Program-made: the position numbers and the translations under genes | Assembly: GCA_037143175.1 (NCBI GenBank) | Contig: JBAWZF010000012.1 | Coordinates: forward strand, 1-64,000 | Source: a bacterium | Lineage (GTDB): Bacteria; Verrucomicrobiota; Kiritimatiellia; CAIKKV01; CAITUY01 | Direction of reading: 5' to 3' | Length of the DNA stretch: 64,000 bases | Part shown: positions 27,423-36,178 of the stretch, piece by piece | Layout: every line of letters begins with the position of its first letter | Position numbering within the stretch: the stretch's first letter is position 1 | The notes under the pieces: generated by a model | What the model saw: the letters and a program-made list of their open reading frames with translations, nothing else | Told to the model about the DNA's origin: nothing | Databases searched by the model: none

Positions 27423-27556
27423 AGTCAAAACTGACTATTTGGTCGCTTTTTCGCTTGTTGTTGCGGCCATTAAGCCTTGATTCTCAAGATACACACAATA
27501 GCTTGTGGTTTCTTATTGTTCTCTTGTTTAAGGGGAAAATAGTCGCTACTGACTAT
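27423..27556. promoter_or_regulatory. Paired inverted repeats, candidate TetR operators
   Basis: Site 1: AGTCA-AAAC-TGACT (27423-27436). Site 2: ATAGTC-GCTACT-GACTAT (27539-27556). Both contain ACTGACTAT (27430-27438 and 27548-27556), 118 bases apart. They lie in the 165-base gap upstream of the tetR-kamA-ligase cluster. Repeated short palindromes before a TetR gene fit autoregulation. No other feature is seen in the gap. Confidence 0.5.
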
Positions 27557-27571
27557 ACCGTCAATAAACTT

Positions 27572-28117
27572 TCAACAAACTTTAATGTTTTTTTGAAGTT
27601 TCATTGCTTTTGCCAGTAATTGATTGACCAGTGGGGTTTTTGCTTTGGTATAGGCATCACGGTTGTGCCTGTATTTTTTGGCAAGGGCTTTTTTTAGATT
27701 ATTGTATTTTTGCGCTTCGGCAGGATTGGCCCTGAGATAATCTCTGAAGAGAAGCCAACGGGGCCAGTGTTCACTGCCTTTTGAAACGAGATGAAGGTGA
27801 TGGGTCACCGGATTTCCACGTATGAAAAAATGTCGTCCGGGAAGTCCATACTCACCTTTGTAGGCATAACCGGCCGCTTCAAGTCTCTTAATCCAAAGTG
27901 GAAGGCGGCGCAGACTGGGGATCATCATGGCCATGTCAATGATCGGCTTGGCATCAAGTCTTTGAATGGCGGTGCTGCCGATATGCTCAAGCAGATAGCG
28001 TGAGCCGCTCGTATAACGCTTTAGCCGCCGATCTTCGGTCCGGAACCGATTCCGCCACAAGGCTGTATAATGGCGCAATTTAACTGTGCCGGGCGTGAGG
28101 CCAATCATGGTTTTCAT
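27572..28117 (-). CDS. GrpB-family protein (UPF0157, nucleotidyltransferase-like)
   Basis: A 181-residue protein of the GrpB/UPF0157 family, which shares the nucleotidyltransferase fold. The core is LEHIGSTAIQRLDAKPIIDMAM, where the G-S and D-x-D-like residues line the putative active site, followed by HHLHLV and WLLFRDYLRANP. Substrates are not established for most members. It is very basic towards the C-terminus (KKALAKKYRHNRD). It lies between the tetR cluster and the UDP-sugar gene, on the same strand, 14 bases after the latter. Confidence 0.85.
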   Translation of the reverse strand: MKTMIGLTPGTVKLRHYTALWRNRFRTEDRRLKRYTSGSRYLLEHIGSTAIQRLDAKPIIDMAMMIPSLRRLPLWIKRLEAAGYAYKGEYGLPGRHFFIRGNPVTHHLHLVSKGSEHWPRWLLFRDYLRANPAEAQKYNNLKKALAKKYRHNRDAYTKAKTPLVNQLLAKAMKLQKNIKVC

Positions 28118-28131
28118 TTATTTGCCAGAGC

Positions 28132-29088
28132 TTAACTGCGGTTCAATAAATCTCTGAAGTAGGCAATCGTTTTGGTGAGGCCTTCGTCAAGCGCGATGGT
28201 GGGTTGCCATTGGAGGATGGTTTTGGCCAGGGTTATGTCGGGCTGACGTTGCTTGGGATCATCGGCGGGCAGGGGCATAAAATTCAGTTTGGATTTTGAG
28301 CCTGAGAGCGAAATGACTTTTTCAGCCAATTCGAGCATGGTGAATTCGCCAGGGTTGCCGAGGTTGATGGGGCCGGTCACCTCATCTGTGGAGTTCATGA
28401 GGCTCATCAGACCGTTGACCAGATCATTCACATAGCAGAAAGACCGGGTTTGTTTTCCGTCGCCATAAATAGTGATGGCGTCATTACGCAGGGCCTGAAC
28501 GATGAAATTTGAGACGACTCGCCCATCATTAGGATGCATTCTGGGACCGTAGGTATTGAAAATACGCGCTACCTTGATTCGCACTTTATTCTGGCGGTGA
28601 TAGTCGAAGAACAGGGTTTCCGCACAGCGTTTCCCTTCATCATAGCAGGATCGAATTCCGATGGGATTGACATGACCCCAATAATCTTCGCGTTGGGGGT
28701 GGACGTGGGGATCACCATAGACCTCACTGGTAGAGGCCTGAAGAATTTTGGCGCGGACGCGCTTCGCGAGCCCCAACATATTAATGGCACCATGTACGCT
28801 GGTTTTGGTGGTTTGCACGGGGTCGTATTGATAATGAATGGGAGAGGCGGGGCAGGCCAGATTGTATATCTCATCCACTTCGACATAGAGGGGGAACGTG
28901 ACGTCATGTCGCATGAGTTCAAAAAATGGATTAGCCAGTAGATGCGCGATATTGGCTTTTGTCCCGGTAAAATAATTATCAACACAAATAACCTCATGTC
29001 CCTGCGCGATAAGCTTCTCACATAGATGCGAACCTACAAAGCCAGCTCCACCGGTGACCAGAATTCGCTTTGATGTCAGTGTTTTCAT
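28132..29088 (-). CDS. UDP-glucuronate decarboxylase (UDP-xylose synthase)
   Basis: A 318-residue extended SDR. NAD-binding [13 protein letters not shown], the UXS signature [20 protein letters not shown], the catalytic YDEGKR and the sugar-binding NTYGPRM are present. It oxidises and decarboxylates UDP-glucuronate to UDP-xylose for surface polysaccharides. The Met at 29088 is chosen since the nucleotide-binding strand starts soon after it; the longer frame adds twelve residues. A role alongside the glycosyltransferases at 54385-57781 is possible but distant. Confidence 0.93.
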   Translation of the reverse strand: MKTLTSKRILVTGGAGFVGSHLCEKLIAQGHEVICVDNYFTGTKANIAHLLANPFFELMRHDVTFPLYVEVDEIYNLACPASPIHYQYDPVQTTKTSVHGAINMLGLAKRVRAKILQASTSEVYGDPHVHPQREDYWGHVNPIGIRSCYDEGKRCAETLFFDYHRQNKVRIKVARIFNTYGPRMHPNDGRVVSNFIVQALRNDAITIYGDGKQTRSFCYVNDLVNGLMSLMNSTDEVTGPINLGNPGEFTMLELAEKVISLSGSKSKLNFMPLPADDPKQRQPDITLAKTILQWQPTIALDEGLTKTIAYFRDLLNRS

Positions 29089-29154
29089 GAGGTGAATATA
29101 TAGGTGATTAAGTGTGAGAGGCAAGAAGAGTGGTGAAAAATAAGAAATTTGTTC

Positions 29155-31173
29155 CTAGGGTTTGAGCGCGAGAATTCTCTGAATCTCCAGTTCCAGCAAA
29201 CGGGGGTCTGCCGGACTACGTCCTTTATTGGTTTTGGGAAGAGTCGGAATCCATTTGCGCAACTCTTCAAGTAAAATGGCGGGCATATAGGGGCGCGAGA
29301 TGACACCAAGAATAGGTTGCCTCTCGGCTAGAGGAGGAGGGGTGGCCGGTTGCTGCGCGGCCAGTATGATCTTTGTGTTTTTCAGCCAGTCCATATTTTC
29401 TATTTGATTTATAAACTCTTGCACGCTGATGAAAGGGAGGAGGGTGTCCAGAATCAGGTAATCCGGATGTGAGCTCTTAAGCCGGTGCAGAGCATCAGCC
29501 GCACTCTTCGCCAGCAGAATTTGGCAGGTCCCCATTTGATGGAGGGTTGTTCCTGCCAGTAATAACTGGGGAAGCTCGTGATCGACAACCATGATCGTGA
29601 TTCCTGGGGGAGATTGAAGCGAACTATTATGGCTGATAATCCGCCTGATTTGACTCAGAAATTCAGGCATGGCGGGGGGCTTGAGGAAATAATCGCTGGC
29701 ACCAAGTTTCATGACGCGTTCAATACTCTCTTTGTTGCTAACCATCATCATGGTGCTTAGCGCACTGGCGTATTTTTGTGTATTCAGTTGTTGCAAAAGA
29801 TGGAAGCCGCTTTCTTGCGGAAGCTCGTCATCCAAAATGAGCAGGCTGAAGGGGGTACTGGTCATGCGCTGAAAAACGCTTTCGGTGTTTGTAAAAGTTT
29901 CCACCCGAAACGTCTCCCGTTCGAGAATCTGTTTGATCACATTCGCTACGTTCGGATTCGTCAGGCAGAGCGCGACGGGTTCCTCCCGGTGAGAGATTGG
30001 GGCGGCGTCCGAGATGATTTGATTTCTGGCTGAATGGGAATCGGCCTCGCTAAAGGCCATATAGAGGTGGCTTTCCGCTCGGAGAGCCGCGTCTTCAATA
30101 GCGGTGTTTGAGTCGTGGATGGTAATCCCGATACACACGACGATGGGAATCAGTTGTCCTGTCGAATTTTTAATTGTCAAATGGGATAGTTCTGGAAGCA
30201 ATTTCTCCACCGCCTTGGTTGCCCCGAAATGATCCTCGCCTGTTAACAGAATGGCGAATTTTGATACATCCCACCTTGCAACGACATCAGTTGCCCGGAG
30301 CTCTGACGAAAGAATAACTCCCATTGCCCTCAGGAGTTCATCACAGGCCGTGGGGGGGCAGTGGTTGCTTAGCGCCGCAAAATGAGGGATGCCTACTAAT
30401 ACAAATGCCATTGGATCGTTCTTTTGAATCGATCGTTGAAGCTGTTTGAAAATTTCATGGCAGGCTGCGCGGTTGGGAAGGCCCGTTGTCAGATCCCGGC
30501 GTGATTGCAGGCCTTTCATATAATTTCGTTTAAGCCGAAGCGTTAGATAATTGGCAATATCTTCCAGGACAGCGGACTTAGAGAAAACACCATCTGCACC
30601 CGGCACGGAAAATGCCGAGGGGTGATTGTAGCGGGTTCCTGTAATGCTGGGTGTAATTGCGATAATAGGAAGGGCGGCTGTCTCAGGATGGTTCCGTAGT
30701 TCATTGATAAATGCTCTGCCGTCCAGATCAGCCAGAACAACGTCTACGATACAGAATGCCACCGGGGCGCTGGAGAGCAACTCGTCGGCCTTGCGTCGAG
30801 ATTCTGCTATAAGCGCTTGATGATTCTGTGCCTTTAAGCTTTCCACAAGAAGCGAGCTGTAGATTTTGTCAGATGACACAATCAGCACCAGTCCTGTATT
30901 ATCGGGGGTGCGCTCAAGTGCATGTTGGATTTCGGAAATCAGTTCCTGCAGTTTGTCAGGGAATGCCGCGGAGGTCGCCTGTTCAGCATTCCGTGCAGAT
31001 TGCAACAGGTCATCCATGCCCCGGAACTCACTGGAGGCCCGTAGCAAGGCGACCAATCGACGGGCTTCGTTTTCGGATTCATCATGGGTATGAGTTTCCA
31101 TCCGTGCCAGCAATTGGGTCAGGCTGGAAAGCCGATAGGTCAGATTCACTGGTGATGTTATACTGTTAATCAT
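29155..31173 (-). CDS. Multi-receiver signalling protein with a degenerate GGDEF domain
   Basis: A 672-residue protein: an N-terminal helical region, a first receiver-like domain (about 92-210), a diguanylate-cyclase-fold domain (about 220-380, opening RRDLTTGLPNRAACHE), then two more receivers (about 398-515 with LLILDDELPQESG and the Lys in YFLKPPAM; and about 525-640 with YLILDTLLPF). The signature loop that should read GGDEF is WDVSKF, so it cannot make cyclic di-GMP. It is likely a phosphorylation-driven scaffold or a sensor of c-di-GMP or another nucleotide. Its histidine kinase is not in the window. The start faces the thi promoter. Confidence 0.87.
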   Translation of the reverse strand: MINSITSPVNLTYRLSSLTQLLARMETHTHDESENEARRLVALLRASSEFRGMDDLLQSARNAEQATSAAFPDKLQELISEIQHALERTPDNTGLVLIVSSDKIYSSLLVESLKAQNHQALIAESRRKADELLSSAPVAFCIVDVVLADLDGRAFINELRNHPETAALPIIAITPSITGTRYNHPSAFSVPGADGVFSKSAVLEDIANYLTLRLKRNYMKGLQSRRDLTTGLPNRAACHEIFKQLQRSIQKNDPMAFVLVGIPHFAALSNHCPPTACDELLRAMGVILSSELRATDVVARWDVSKFAILLTGEDHFGATKAVEKLLPELSHLTIKNSTGQLIPIVVCIGITIHDSNTAIEDAALRAESHLYMAFSEADSHSARNQIISDAAPISHREEPVALCLTNPNVANVIKQILERETFRVETFTNTESVFQRMTSTPFSLLILDDELPQESGFHLLQQLNTQKYASALSTMMMVSNKESIERVMKLGASDYFLKPPAMPEFLSQIRRIISHNSSLQSPPGITIMVVDHELPQLLLAGTTLHQMGTCQILLAKSAADALHRLKSSHPDYLILDTLLPFISVQEFINQIENMDWLKNTKIILAAQQPATPPPLAERQPILGVISRPYMPAILLEELRKWIPTLPKTNKGRSPADPRLLELEIQRILALKP

Positions 31174-31295
31174 TATTGTTACATATTATCCCGATTAATC
31201 GCCTCTCGTCAAGGAGGCTCCCGAAGAGTCTGATCCATCCTTATGATTTTGGATTTCGACTCGAATCTTTCCGACAGAATGGTCGGCCAGCTTGC

Positions 31296-31326
31296 TTGAC
31301 AGAGGGCGGGGGTAGAGTACTATTAT
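31296..31326 (+). promoter_or_regulatory. Promoter of the thiSGHE operon
   Basis: A perfect TTGACA (31296-31301) is followed after 16 bases by TACTAT (31318-31323), or after 19 bases by TATTAT (31321-31326). Transcription would start near 31330, exactly at the first bases of the TPP riboswitch. Confidence 0.7.
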
Positions 31327-31329
31327 GTC

Positions 31330-31406
31330 CAAATCTTGGGGTGCCCTTTCGTTGGGCTGAGATTATACCCGTTGAACCTGTCTGGGTCATTCCAGCGTAG
31401 GGATTA
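31330..31406 (+). ncRNA. TPP riboswitch (THI element)
   Basis: The conserved thi-box parts appear in order: GGGGTGCCC (31338-31346), GGGCTGAGA (31354-31362), ACCCGTTGAACCTG (31367-31380), TCTGGGT, CCAGCGTAGGGA (31392-31403). AATC (31332-31335) and GATT (31402-31405) close helix P1. It binds thiamine pyrophosphate and shuts the thi genes when the vitamin is plentiful. It directly follows the promoter and precedes a terminator hairpin next to thiS. Confidence 0.96.
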
Positions 31407-31413
31407 TAACTGG

Positions 31414-31442
31414 AAGGCGCCTCAAAAAGGGGCGCTTTTTTT
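31414..31442 (+). terminator. Riboswitch expression-platform terminator, abutting thiS
   Basis: AAGGCGCCTC (31414-31423) and GGGGCGCTTT (31429-31438) form a 10-bp stem with two G-T pairs and loop AAAAA, followed by seven T in all (31436-31442). The thiS ATG is the very next base. The only purine-rich ribosome site, AAGGGG (31427-31432), lies in the loop and 3' arm, so the hairpin could block both transcription and translation. Confidence 0.8.
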
Positions 31443-31643
31443 ATGAAAATAATTGTAAACGGCAATACACATGAACTTAACAGGATGGCTTCGCTTGACG
31501 ACCTTTTAAAGCAACTGGGTGCCAATCCTGAGGCTGTTGCTCTCATGGTGAACGATCAGGTGATTCCTAGGACTGAACGAGCAGGCATGGTACTCAAGGA
31601 AGGGGATCGTCTTGAGGTGCTGTCTTTCATGGGGGGGGGATAA
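31443..31643 (+). CDS. thiS: Sulfur carrier protein ThiS
   Basis: A 66-residue beta-grasp protein ending SFMGGG. The C-terminal Gly-Gly is adenylated and then thiocarboxylated to carry sulfur for the thiazole ring of thiamine. [12 protein letters not shown] at the start and NDQVIPRTE in the middle are typical. It is the first gene after the riboswitch. The adenylating enzyme ThiF is not in the operon, so it must come from elsewhere or be replaced by MoeB. Confidence 0.94.
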   Translation: MKIIVNGNTHELNRMASLDDLLKQLGANPEAVALMVNDQVIPRTERAGMVLKEGDRLEVLSFMGGG

Positions 31644-31650
31644 TATCGTG

Positions 31651-32439
31651 ATGAAAACTAATGATAAATTAATTTTGGGTGGGCAGGAGTTTGAGTCCCG
31701 CTTGCTGGTGGGCACGGGGAAATTTTCGTCTATTGAGGTGATGTTGGCTGCGATTAAGGCTTCAGGGGCGCAATTGGTAACGGTTGCCCTGCGTCGGTTT
31801 AACCGGGAGCGGCCATCAGATGATTTATTGGGGCCGTTGGTAAAACTTGGAATTACGTTGGTTCCGAATACCTCCGGGGCACGGAATGCGGCTGAGGCGG
31901 TTCGAGCGGCCATGTTGGGGCGTGAATTATCGGGGAGTCGCTTTGTGAAGGTTGAAATTCATCCTAATCCACACCATCTCATGCCGGATCCGATCGAGAC
32001 CTATGAGGCCTCCCGGCAATTGGCCCAGGAAGGATTTATCGTGTTGCCCTATATGCCAGCGGATCCTGTTCTGGCTAAGCGACTGGAAGATGTGGGGTGC
32101 GCTGCCGTTATGCCCCTGGGTTCAGCTATCGGTTCAGGCCATGGTTTATCCACCGCCGAAATGGTTAAGTTGATTATTGCCGATAGCGGGATTCCCGTCA
32201 TTGTGGATGCCGGCATCCGCTCCCCCTCTGAAGCCGCGGCCTCCATGGAAATGGGCTGCAGTGCCGTTTTGGTTAACAGCGCTATTGCCGCTGCGGGTGA
32301 TCCTGTGGGTATGGCCTCTGCGTTTTCATGGGCCGTCAAGGCAGGGGCTGCGGCCCGGCTGGCTGGCCTTATGGCTCAAAGCGGTCATGCCGTGGCAACC
32401 AGCCCTTTGACCTCGTTTCTGACAGGGGATCATGCGTGA
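31651..32439 (+). CDS. thiG: Thiazole synthase ThiG
   Basis: A 262-residue TIM-barrel enzyme. [19 protein letters not shown] opens it; [20 protein letters not shown] holds the Schiff-base Lys region, followed by [20 protein letters not shown] and [12 protein letters not shown], and [12 protein letters not shown]. It condenses deoxyxylulose phosphate, dehydroglycine (from ThiH) and ThiS sulfur. I chose the ATG at 31651, eight bases after thiS; the open frame begins earlier inside thiS. Its stop overlaps the GTG start of thiH. Confidence 0.96.
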   Translation: MKTNDKLILGGQEFESRLLVGTGKFSSIEVMLAAIKASGAQLVTVALRRFNRERPSDDLLGPLVKLGITLVPNTSGARNAAEAVRAAMLGRELSGSRFVKVEIHPNPHHLMPDPIETYEASRQLAQEGFIVLPYMPADPVLAKRLEDVGCAAVMPLGSAIGSGHGLSTAEMVKLIIADSGIPVIVDAGIRSPSEAAASMEMGCSAVLVNSAIAAAGDPVGMASAFSWAVKAGAAARLAGLMAQSGHAVATSPLTSFLTGDHA

Positions 32440-33563
32440 TCTCTGAACTCCCGACAGAACTTGCGCCATCGCCCTGGTTACTTAAGGCTCGCGCGGCCTC
32501 GGAGCTGGATGTGCGGCGTGCGTTGACGTCCTCCGCTCCGACCGAGGCTGAATTTGCTGCCCTGATCTCGCCAGCGGCGGACGGGTTGCTGGAGGAAATG
32601 GCTCAGCGGGCCAAACATCTGACGGAGAATCATTTTGGCCGGACTATCTCCATCTATGCGCCGCTTTATCTCTCTGATTATTGCCCCGGCGGCTGTGCCT
32701 ATTGCGGGTTTGCCGCCGACCGCTCCCAGCCGCGCAGCCGACTGAGCCGTGATGAGATGCTGAGTGAATTTGTGGCCCTTAAGGCAATGGGGTTTGAGGA
32801 GGTGCTGTTGCTTACAGGAGAGCGTTCTCCCCAGGCTGACTTTGAATATCTTCGTGATGCCGTGGCTGAGGCTGCTAAACATTTTGCGGCTATTACGGTG
32901 GAAGCTTTTCCCATGACGACTGATGAGTATCGGGAGTTGGCTGCGGCGGGCTGTGTTGGTGTCACGCTCTATCAGGAAACCTATGAGCCCATTCAATATC
33001 AGGCACTGCATCGCTGGGGCCCTAAGCGGGATTACGCCAATCGTCTGGACGCTCCCTCCCGTGTGTTGGAGGCGGGAATGCGCTATGTGGGATTGGGTGC
33101 GTTACTGGGGATTAGCGATCCGATGTTTGATACCCTTGCACTGTATCGGCATGCCCGTGCCTTGCGCCGAAAATTCTGGCAATCGGGGGTGACGATTTCA
33201 TTCCCGAGGGTTTGTCCCCAGGAAGGTGGATTTCAGCCTCCGTTTCTAGTGGATGAGCGTTTGCTGGCCCGGATCATTTTTGCCTTCAGGATTTGTATGC
33301 CGGATATCCCGTTGGTGGTGTCAACTCGCGAAAACGCCAAGTTCCGTGATGGCATCGCCGGGGTGGGGGTGTCAAAAATGAGTATAGCTAGTCGGACGAC
33401 CGTGGGGGGGTATCGCGCGCCCACCTCTTCTCCGGATGGCCAGTTCCAAATCAATGATAACCGGGATATCGAAACCTTCTTTACCGCTTTACGAGACAAG
33501 GGCCTGGAGCCAGTTTTCAAGAATTGGGATAGTGTGTATAGCTTACATAAGGATGACACATGA
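32436..33563 (+). CDS. thiH: 2-iminoacetate synthase ThiH (tyrosine lyase)
   Basis: A 375-residue radical SAM enzyme. The cluster motif is CPGGCAYC (Cys83, Cys87, Cys90), preceded by [12 protein letters not shown], and the ThiH pattern [20 protein letters not shown] and PRVCPQEGG follows. It splits tyrosine to dehydroglycine for ThiG, the oxygen-independent route that is typical of anaerobes and enterobacteria (aerobes tend to use ThiO). The GTG at 32436 overlaps the thiG stop (GTGA) and fits the family's N-terminus; the open frame extends upstream within thiG without support. Confidence 0.95.
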   Translation: MISELPTELAPSPWLLKARAASELDVRRALTSSAPTEAEFAALISPAADGLLEEMAQRAKHLTENHFGRTISIYAPLYLSDYCPGGCAYCGFAADRSQPRSRLSRDEMLSEFVALKAMGFEEVLLLTGERSPQADFEYLRDAVAEAAKHFAAITVEAFPMTTDEYRELAAAGCVGVTLYQETYEPIQYQALHRWGPKRDYANRLDAPSRVLEAGMRYVGLGALLGISDPMFDTLALYRHARALRRKFWQSGVTISFPRVCPQEGGFQPPFLVDERLLARIIFAFRICMPDIPLVVSTRENAKFRDGIAGVGVSKMSIASRTTVGGYRAPTSSPDGQFQINDNRDIETFFTALRDKGLEPVFKNWDSVYSLHKDDT

Positions 33564-34216
33564 GCGGACTACACTCAGAGCGTATGCAGCGTTTTCAGGC
33601 GGCAGGTCTTTATCTGGTTACATCGCAGGCACTTTCGGCAGAACGAACCACGGTTGAGATCGTGAGGGCCGCACTGGCGGGCGGTGTGAAGTTGATTCAA
33701 CTCCGGGAAAAAAGTATGCCGCTCTGCGACTATGTCAAGTTGGCGGAACAAATCCGGGCCATGACTTCGTCGGCGGGATGTCTCCTGATCATCAATGATC
33801 GGGTGGATGTGGCCTTGGCCGTGGGGGCGGATGGTGTTCATCTGGGACAGGATGATTTTCCTATTCCTGCAGCCCGACGCCTGGCACCTGAAATGATTAT
33901 TGGGTCCTCCACCCATAACGTTGAGGAGGCAGTGCGTGCCCAGAATGAAGGGGCTTCCTATATCAATATCGGGCCGATTTATCCGACTGGGACCAAGGTG
34001 TGGAAAGGTGAGTATCTGGGGCTTGAGGGACTTCGTACTATCGCAACGGTGGCACGGATCCCCTTCACGGTGATGGGGGGCATCAAGAAAAGCCATTTCC
34101 CCGGTCTCATCGCAGCGGGCGCCCGTACCATTGCACTTGTGACCGCCGTGACCGCTGCACCGGATCCTGAGGAAGCAGCGAGAACGTTACTGGGGCAAAT
34201 AGTGAGCAGTCGCTAA
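33560..34216 (+). CDS. thiE: Thiamine-phosphate synthase
   Basis: A 218-residue TIM-barrel enzyme joining HMP-pyrophosphate to thiazole phosphate. Landmarks: KLIQLREKSM, LLIINDRVDVALAVGADGVHLGQDD, IIGSSTHN, YINIGPIYPTGTK and VMGGI. It overlaps the thiH stop by four bases. It is the last gene of the thi operon; a 7-bp-period repeat array covers its end. thiC and thiD are not in this window. Confidence 0.96.
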   Translation: MSGLHSERMQRFQAAGLYLVTSQALSAERTTVEIVRAALAGGVKLIQLREKSMPLCDYVKLAEQIRAMTSSAGCLLIINDRVDVALAVGADGVHLGQDDFPIPAARRLAPEMIIGSSTHNVEEAVRAQNEGASYINIGPIYPTGTKVWKGEYLGLEGLRTIATVARIPFTVMGGIKKSHFPGLIAAGARTIALVTAVTAAPDPEEAARTLLGQIVSSR

Positions 34217-34256
34217 TTAGCCGTGAGCAGTTGCTGTCCACTGCCTCGCGCTAACT
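34201..34256. repeat. 7-bp-period array between thiE and a converging gene
   Basis: From 34201 in sevens: AGTGAGC, AGTCGCT, AATTAGC, CGTGAGC, AGTTGCT, GTCCACT, GCCTCGC, GCTAACT. The phase is unbroken for eight units. AGTGAGC-like words come first and complementary AGC/ACT words later, as in the arrays at 6577 and 51351. It covers the last codons of thiE (stop 34214-34216) and the stop of the COG2509 gene (34251). Confidence 0.6.
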
Positions 34257-35843
34257 GTTTTTTTCGGCTGCCCTCATCCCATCCAGTGCAGAACTGACGA
34301 TTCCACCAGCATAGCCTGCCCCTTCCCCAATAGGGTATAAGCCACGGGTGTTGGTGGACTCTCCCTCAGGATTTCGTGTGATCCAGAGGGGACTTGAACT
34401 GCGAGTCTCGGGTGCATAAAGAATCACTTCCTCCAGTTTGCTTCCGTTCAGTTCCTTCAGCATGAGGGGAATGGCGACTTCTAATGTGCGGGTGACAAAT
34501 GGTGGTAGAATACTTCGGAATTCGACTGGGACAGCCCGCGGACAGGATCGGCCATCCGGCAAAGAAGCAGGGGCTTGTTTTGCCAGAAAATCTACAAGTC
34601 GGGTAGCGGGGACAATATAGGCCCCACCGGCCGCAGCGAAGGCCGCCTGCTCCAGTTGTCGTTGGAACTCCAGGCCCGCCAGGGCGGGATTGGCGTGAGC
34701 GGGGTAATCAGTGGGCCCGACCGGGACGAGAAAGGCGGCGTTCCCCAGTGGCAATGAGCGTTTGGAATAGCTCATGCCATTGGTGGTCAGCAGTCGGGGT
34801 TCCGAGGCACAACTGATCACTTTTCCACCCGGACACATACAGAAACTGTAGCAGGATCGGATTCCCTTTTCCTCACGTCGCGTCAATCGGAAACTGGCTG
34901 CGCCAAGTAAGGGGCTTCCTGCAAAACGGCCATATTGAGCCTTATTTATCGTGGTTTGGGGCAGCTCAAGCCGGACGCCGACGGCGAAGGGTTTGGGGGT
35001 GAGTTCTACCCCGGCCGCAGCCAGCATGACATACACATCATGGGCACTATGGCCAACAGCGAGGAAGCAATAATCGCAGGCAATTTCCTGGCCATGAATC
35101 ACGACGGCTTGAAGTGCCCTATCCTTAATGATTAATTTTTCCAAACGCGCTCCGAACCTTACCTCACCGCCTGCCTCGATTATGCGCTGGCGCAGGCGGG
35201 GAACAATATCCAGCAGCACGTCACTGCCGACATGTGGCTCAGCATCAATCAGTACGGTATCACTTGCGCCGCATGCATGGAGCAATTCCATAAACTCGCG
35301 GATTCGGCCCCGCTCTTTGCTGCGTGCGGTGAGTTTGCCGTCCGAGAAAAGGCCGGCTCCCCCTTCGCCGTAAAGGACATTACTTTCCGGGTCAAGGGTA
35401 CCATCGTTCCAGAACTGGGCCACTTTGGTGCCCCTTGCAGGGGCGGCCTCGCCCCGTTCGATTAATAGGGGGCGGGCTCCGGCCATAGCTAGTTTGTACG
35501 CTGCCATCAGTCCGGCGGGACCAGCTCCAACCACGATGGGGCGTGGCTTATGCTTTGCCCGACTGCATGACATAGGCGCGGCCTCCACCAGTGGAATGCT
35601 CTCGCAAATCTCAATACTCGGCAGGTGTGCCTCCTTGGGGAGGGCGGCTAAACCGAGATCGACGGCTATCGACAGGACGAAAACGGGCTCGGGATTACGT
35701 GGTCGGGCATCCAGTGAACGGCGTAGAACTTGAAGATTTGAGAGGTCGGATGGCTGGCAGCCAACTTTCCGACTGACTCGTTGCAATATGACTGCATTGT
35801 CATAACTGAGGGGGACACTCACTTGTTGTACTTGAATTCGCAT
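34251..35843 (-). CDS. FAD-dependent dehydrogenase, COG2509 type, long form
   Basis: A 530-residue flavoprotein. A roughly 95-residue N-terminal domain (SVPLSYDNAVILQRVSRKVG...) precedes the FAD-binding strand IVVGAGPAGLMAAYKLA, with LIERGE, the family block LDPESNVLYGEGGAGLFSDGKLTAR, CYSFCMCPGGKVI and the end motif LYPIGEGAGYAGGIVSSALDG. This is the uncharacterised COG2509 group; its members are thought to be oxidoreductases, substrate unknown. A shorter paralogue lacking the N-terminal domain is at 43748. Met at 35843 is chosen since the conserved part begins there. Confidence 0.87.
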   Translation of the reverse strand: MRIQVQQVSVPLSYDNAVILQRVSRKVGCQPSDLSNLQVLRRSLDARPRNPEPVFVLSIAVDLGLAALPKEAHLPSIEICESIPLVEAAPMSCSRAKHKPRPIVVGAGPAGLMAAYKLAMAGARPLLIERGEAAPARGTKVAQFWNDGTLDPESNVLYGEGGAGLFSDGKLTARSKERGRIREFMELLHACGASDTVLIDAEPHVGSDVLLDIVPRLRQRIIEAGGEVRFGARLEKLIIKDRALQAVVIHGQEIACDYCFLAVGHSAHDVYVMLAAAGVELTPKPFAVGVRLELPQTTINKAQYGRFAGSPLLGAASFRLTRREEKGIRSCYSFCMCPGGKVISCASEPRLLTTNGMSYSKRSLPLGNAAFLVPVGPTDYPAHANPALAGLEFQRQLEQAAFAAAGGAYIVPATRLVDFLAKQAPASLPDGRSCPRAVPVEFRSILPPFVTRTLEVAIPLMLKELNGSKLEEVILYAPETRSSSPLWITRNPEGESTNTRGLYPIGEGAGYAGGIVSSALDGMRAAEKNS

Positions 35844-35869
35844 GCTCGAAAATCTACACTCCATTACCT

Positions 35870-35897
35870 TAATAACCAATAACGAATAACCAATTCA
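35870..35897. repeat. Short 7-bp-period array in a divergent promoter gap
   Basis: TAATAAC, CAATAAC, GAATAAC, CAATTCA: four units in strict 7-bp phase with the core AATAAC, ending at the ATG of the VF530-type gene. It lies between the divergent COG2509 gene and that gene. The word differs from the CAGT-type arrays, but the period is the same. Confidence 0.5.
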
Positions 35898-36160
35898 TGA
35901 ACACGCAGCACCCTCGAGATCCTCTTCACGGCATTAAGCTTACTAAGATCCTGGATGATTTACTGGCGCACTATGGATGGGACGAGTTGGGGAGAATGAT
36001 CCCTGTTCGTTGTTTCACCATGAATCCCAGCGTCAGCTCCAGTTTGAAGTTTCTCCGTCGGACTCCCTGGGCTCGGGAGCGTGTCGAAGCTCTGTATTTG
36101 CGCCTGATCACCTCAAACGATGTCGAAACGAAAATGGTGTGGTCCCCCAAAGATACCTGA
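35897..36160 (+). CDS. VF530-family small DNA-binding-type protein
   Basis: An 87-residue protein that matches the VF530 family (DUF2132) along its length: [51 protein letters not shown]. The family fold is a small helical bundle, suggested to bind DNA; the cellular role is not known. The 3' end is followed at 19 bases by the converging YkgJ-type gene. Confidence 0.9.
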   Translation: MNTQHPRDPLHGIKLTKILDDLLAHYGWDELGRMIPVRCFTMNPSVSSSLKFLRRTPWARERVEALYLRLITSNDVETKMVWSPKDT

Positions 36161-36178
36161 TTCCAAGTCCTGATCGTT

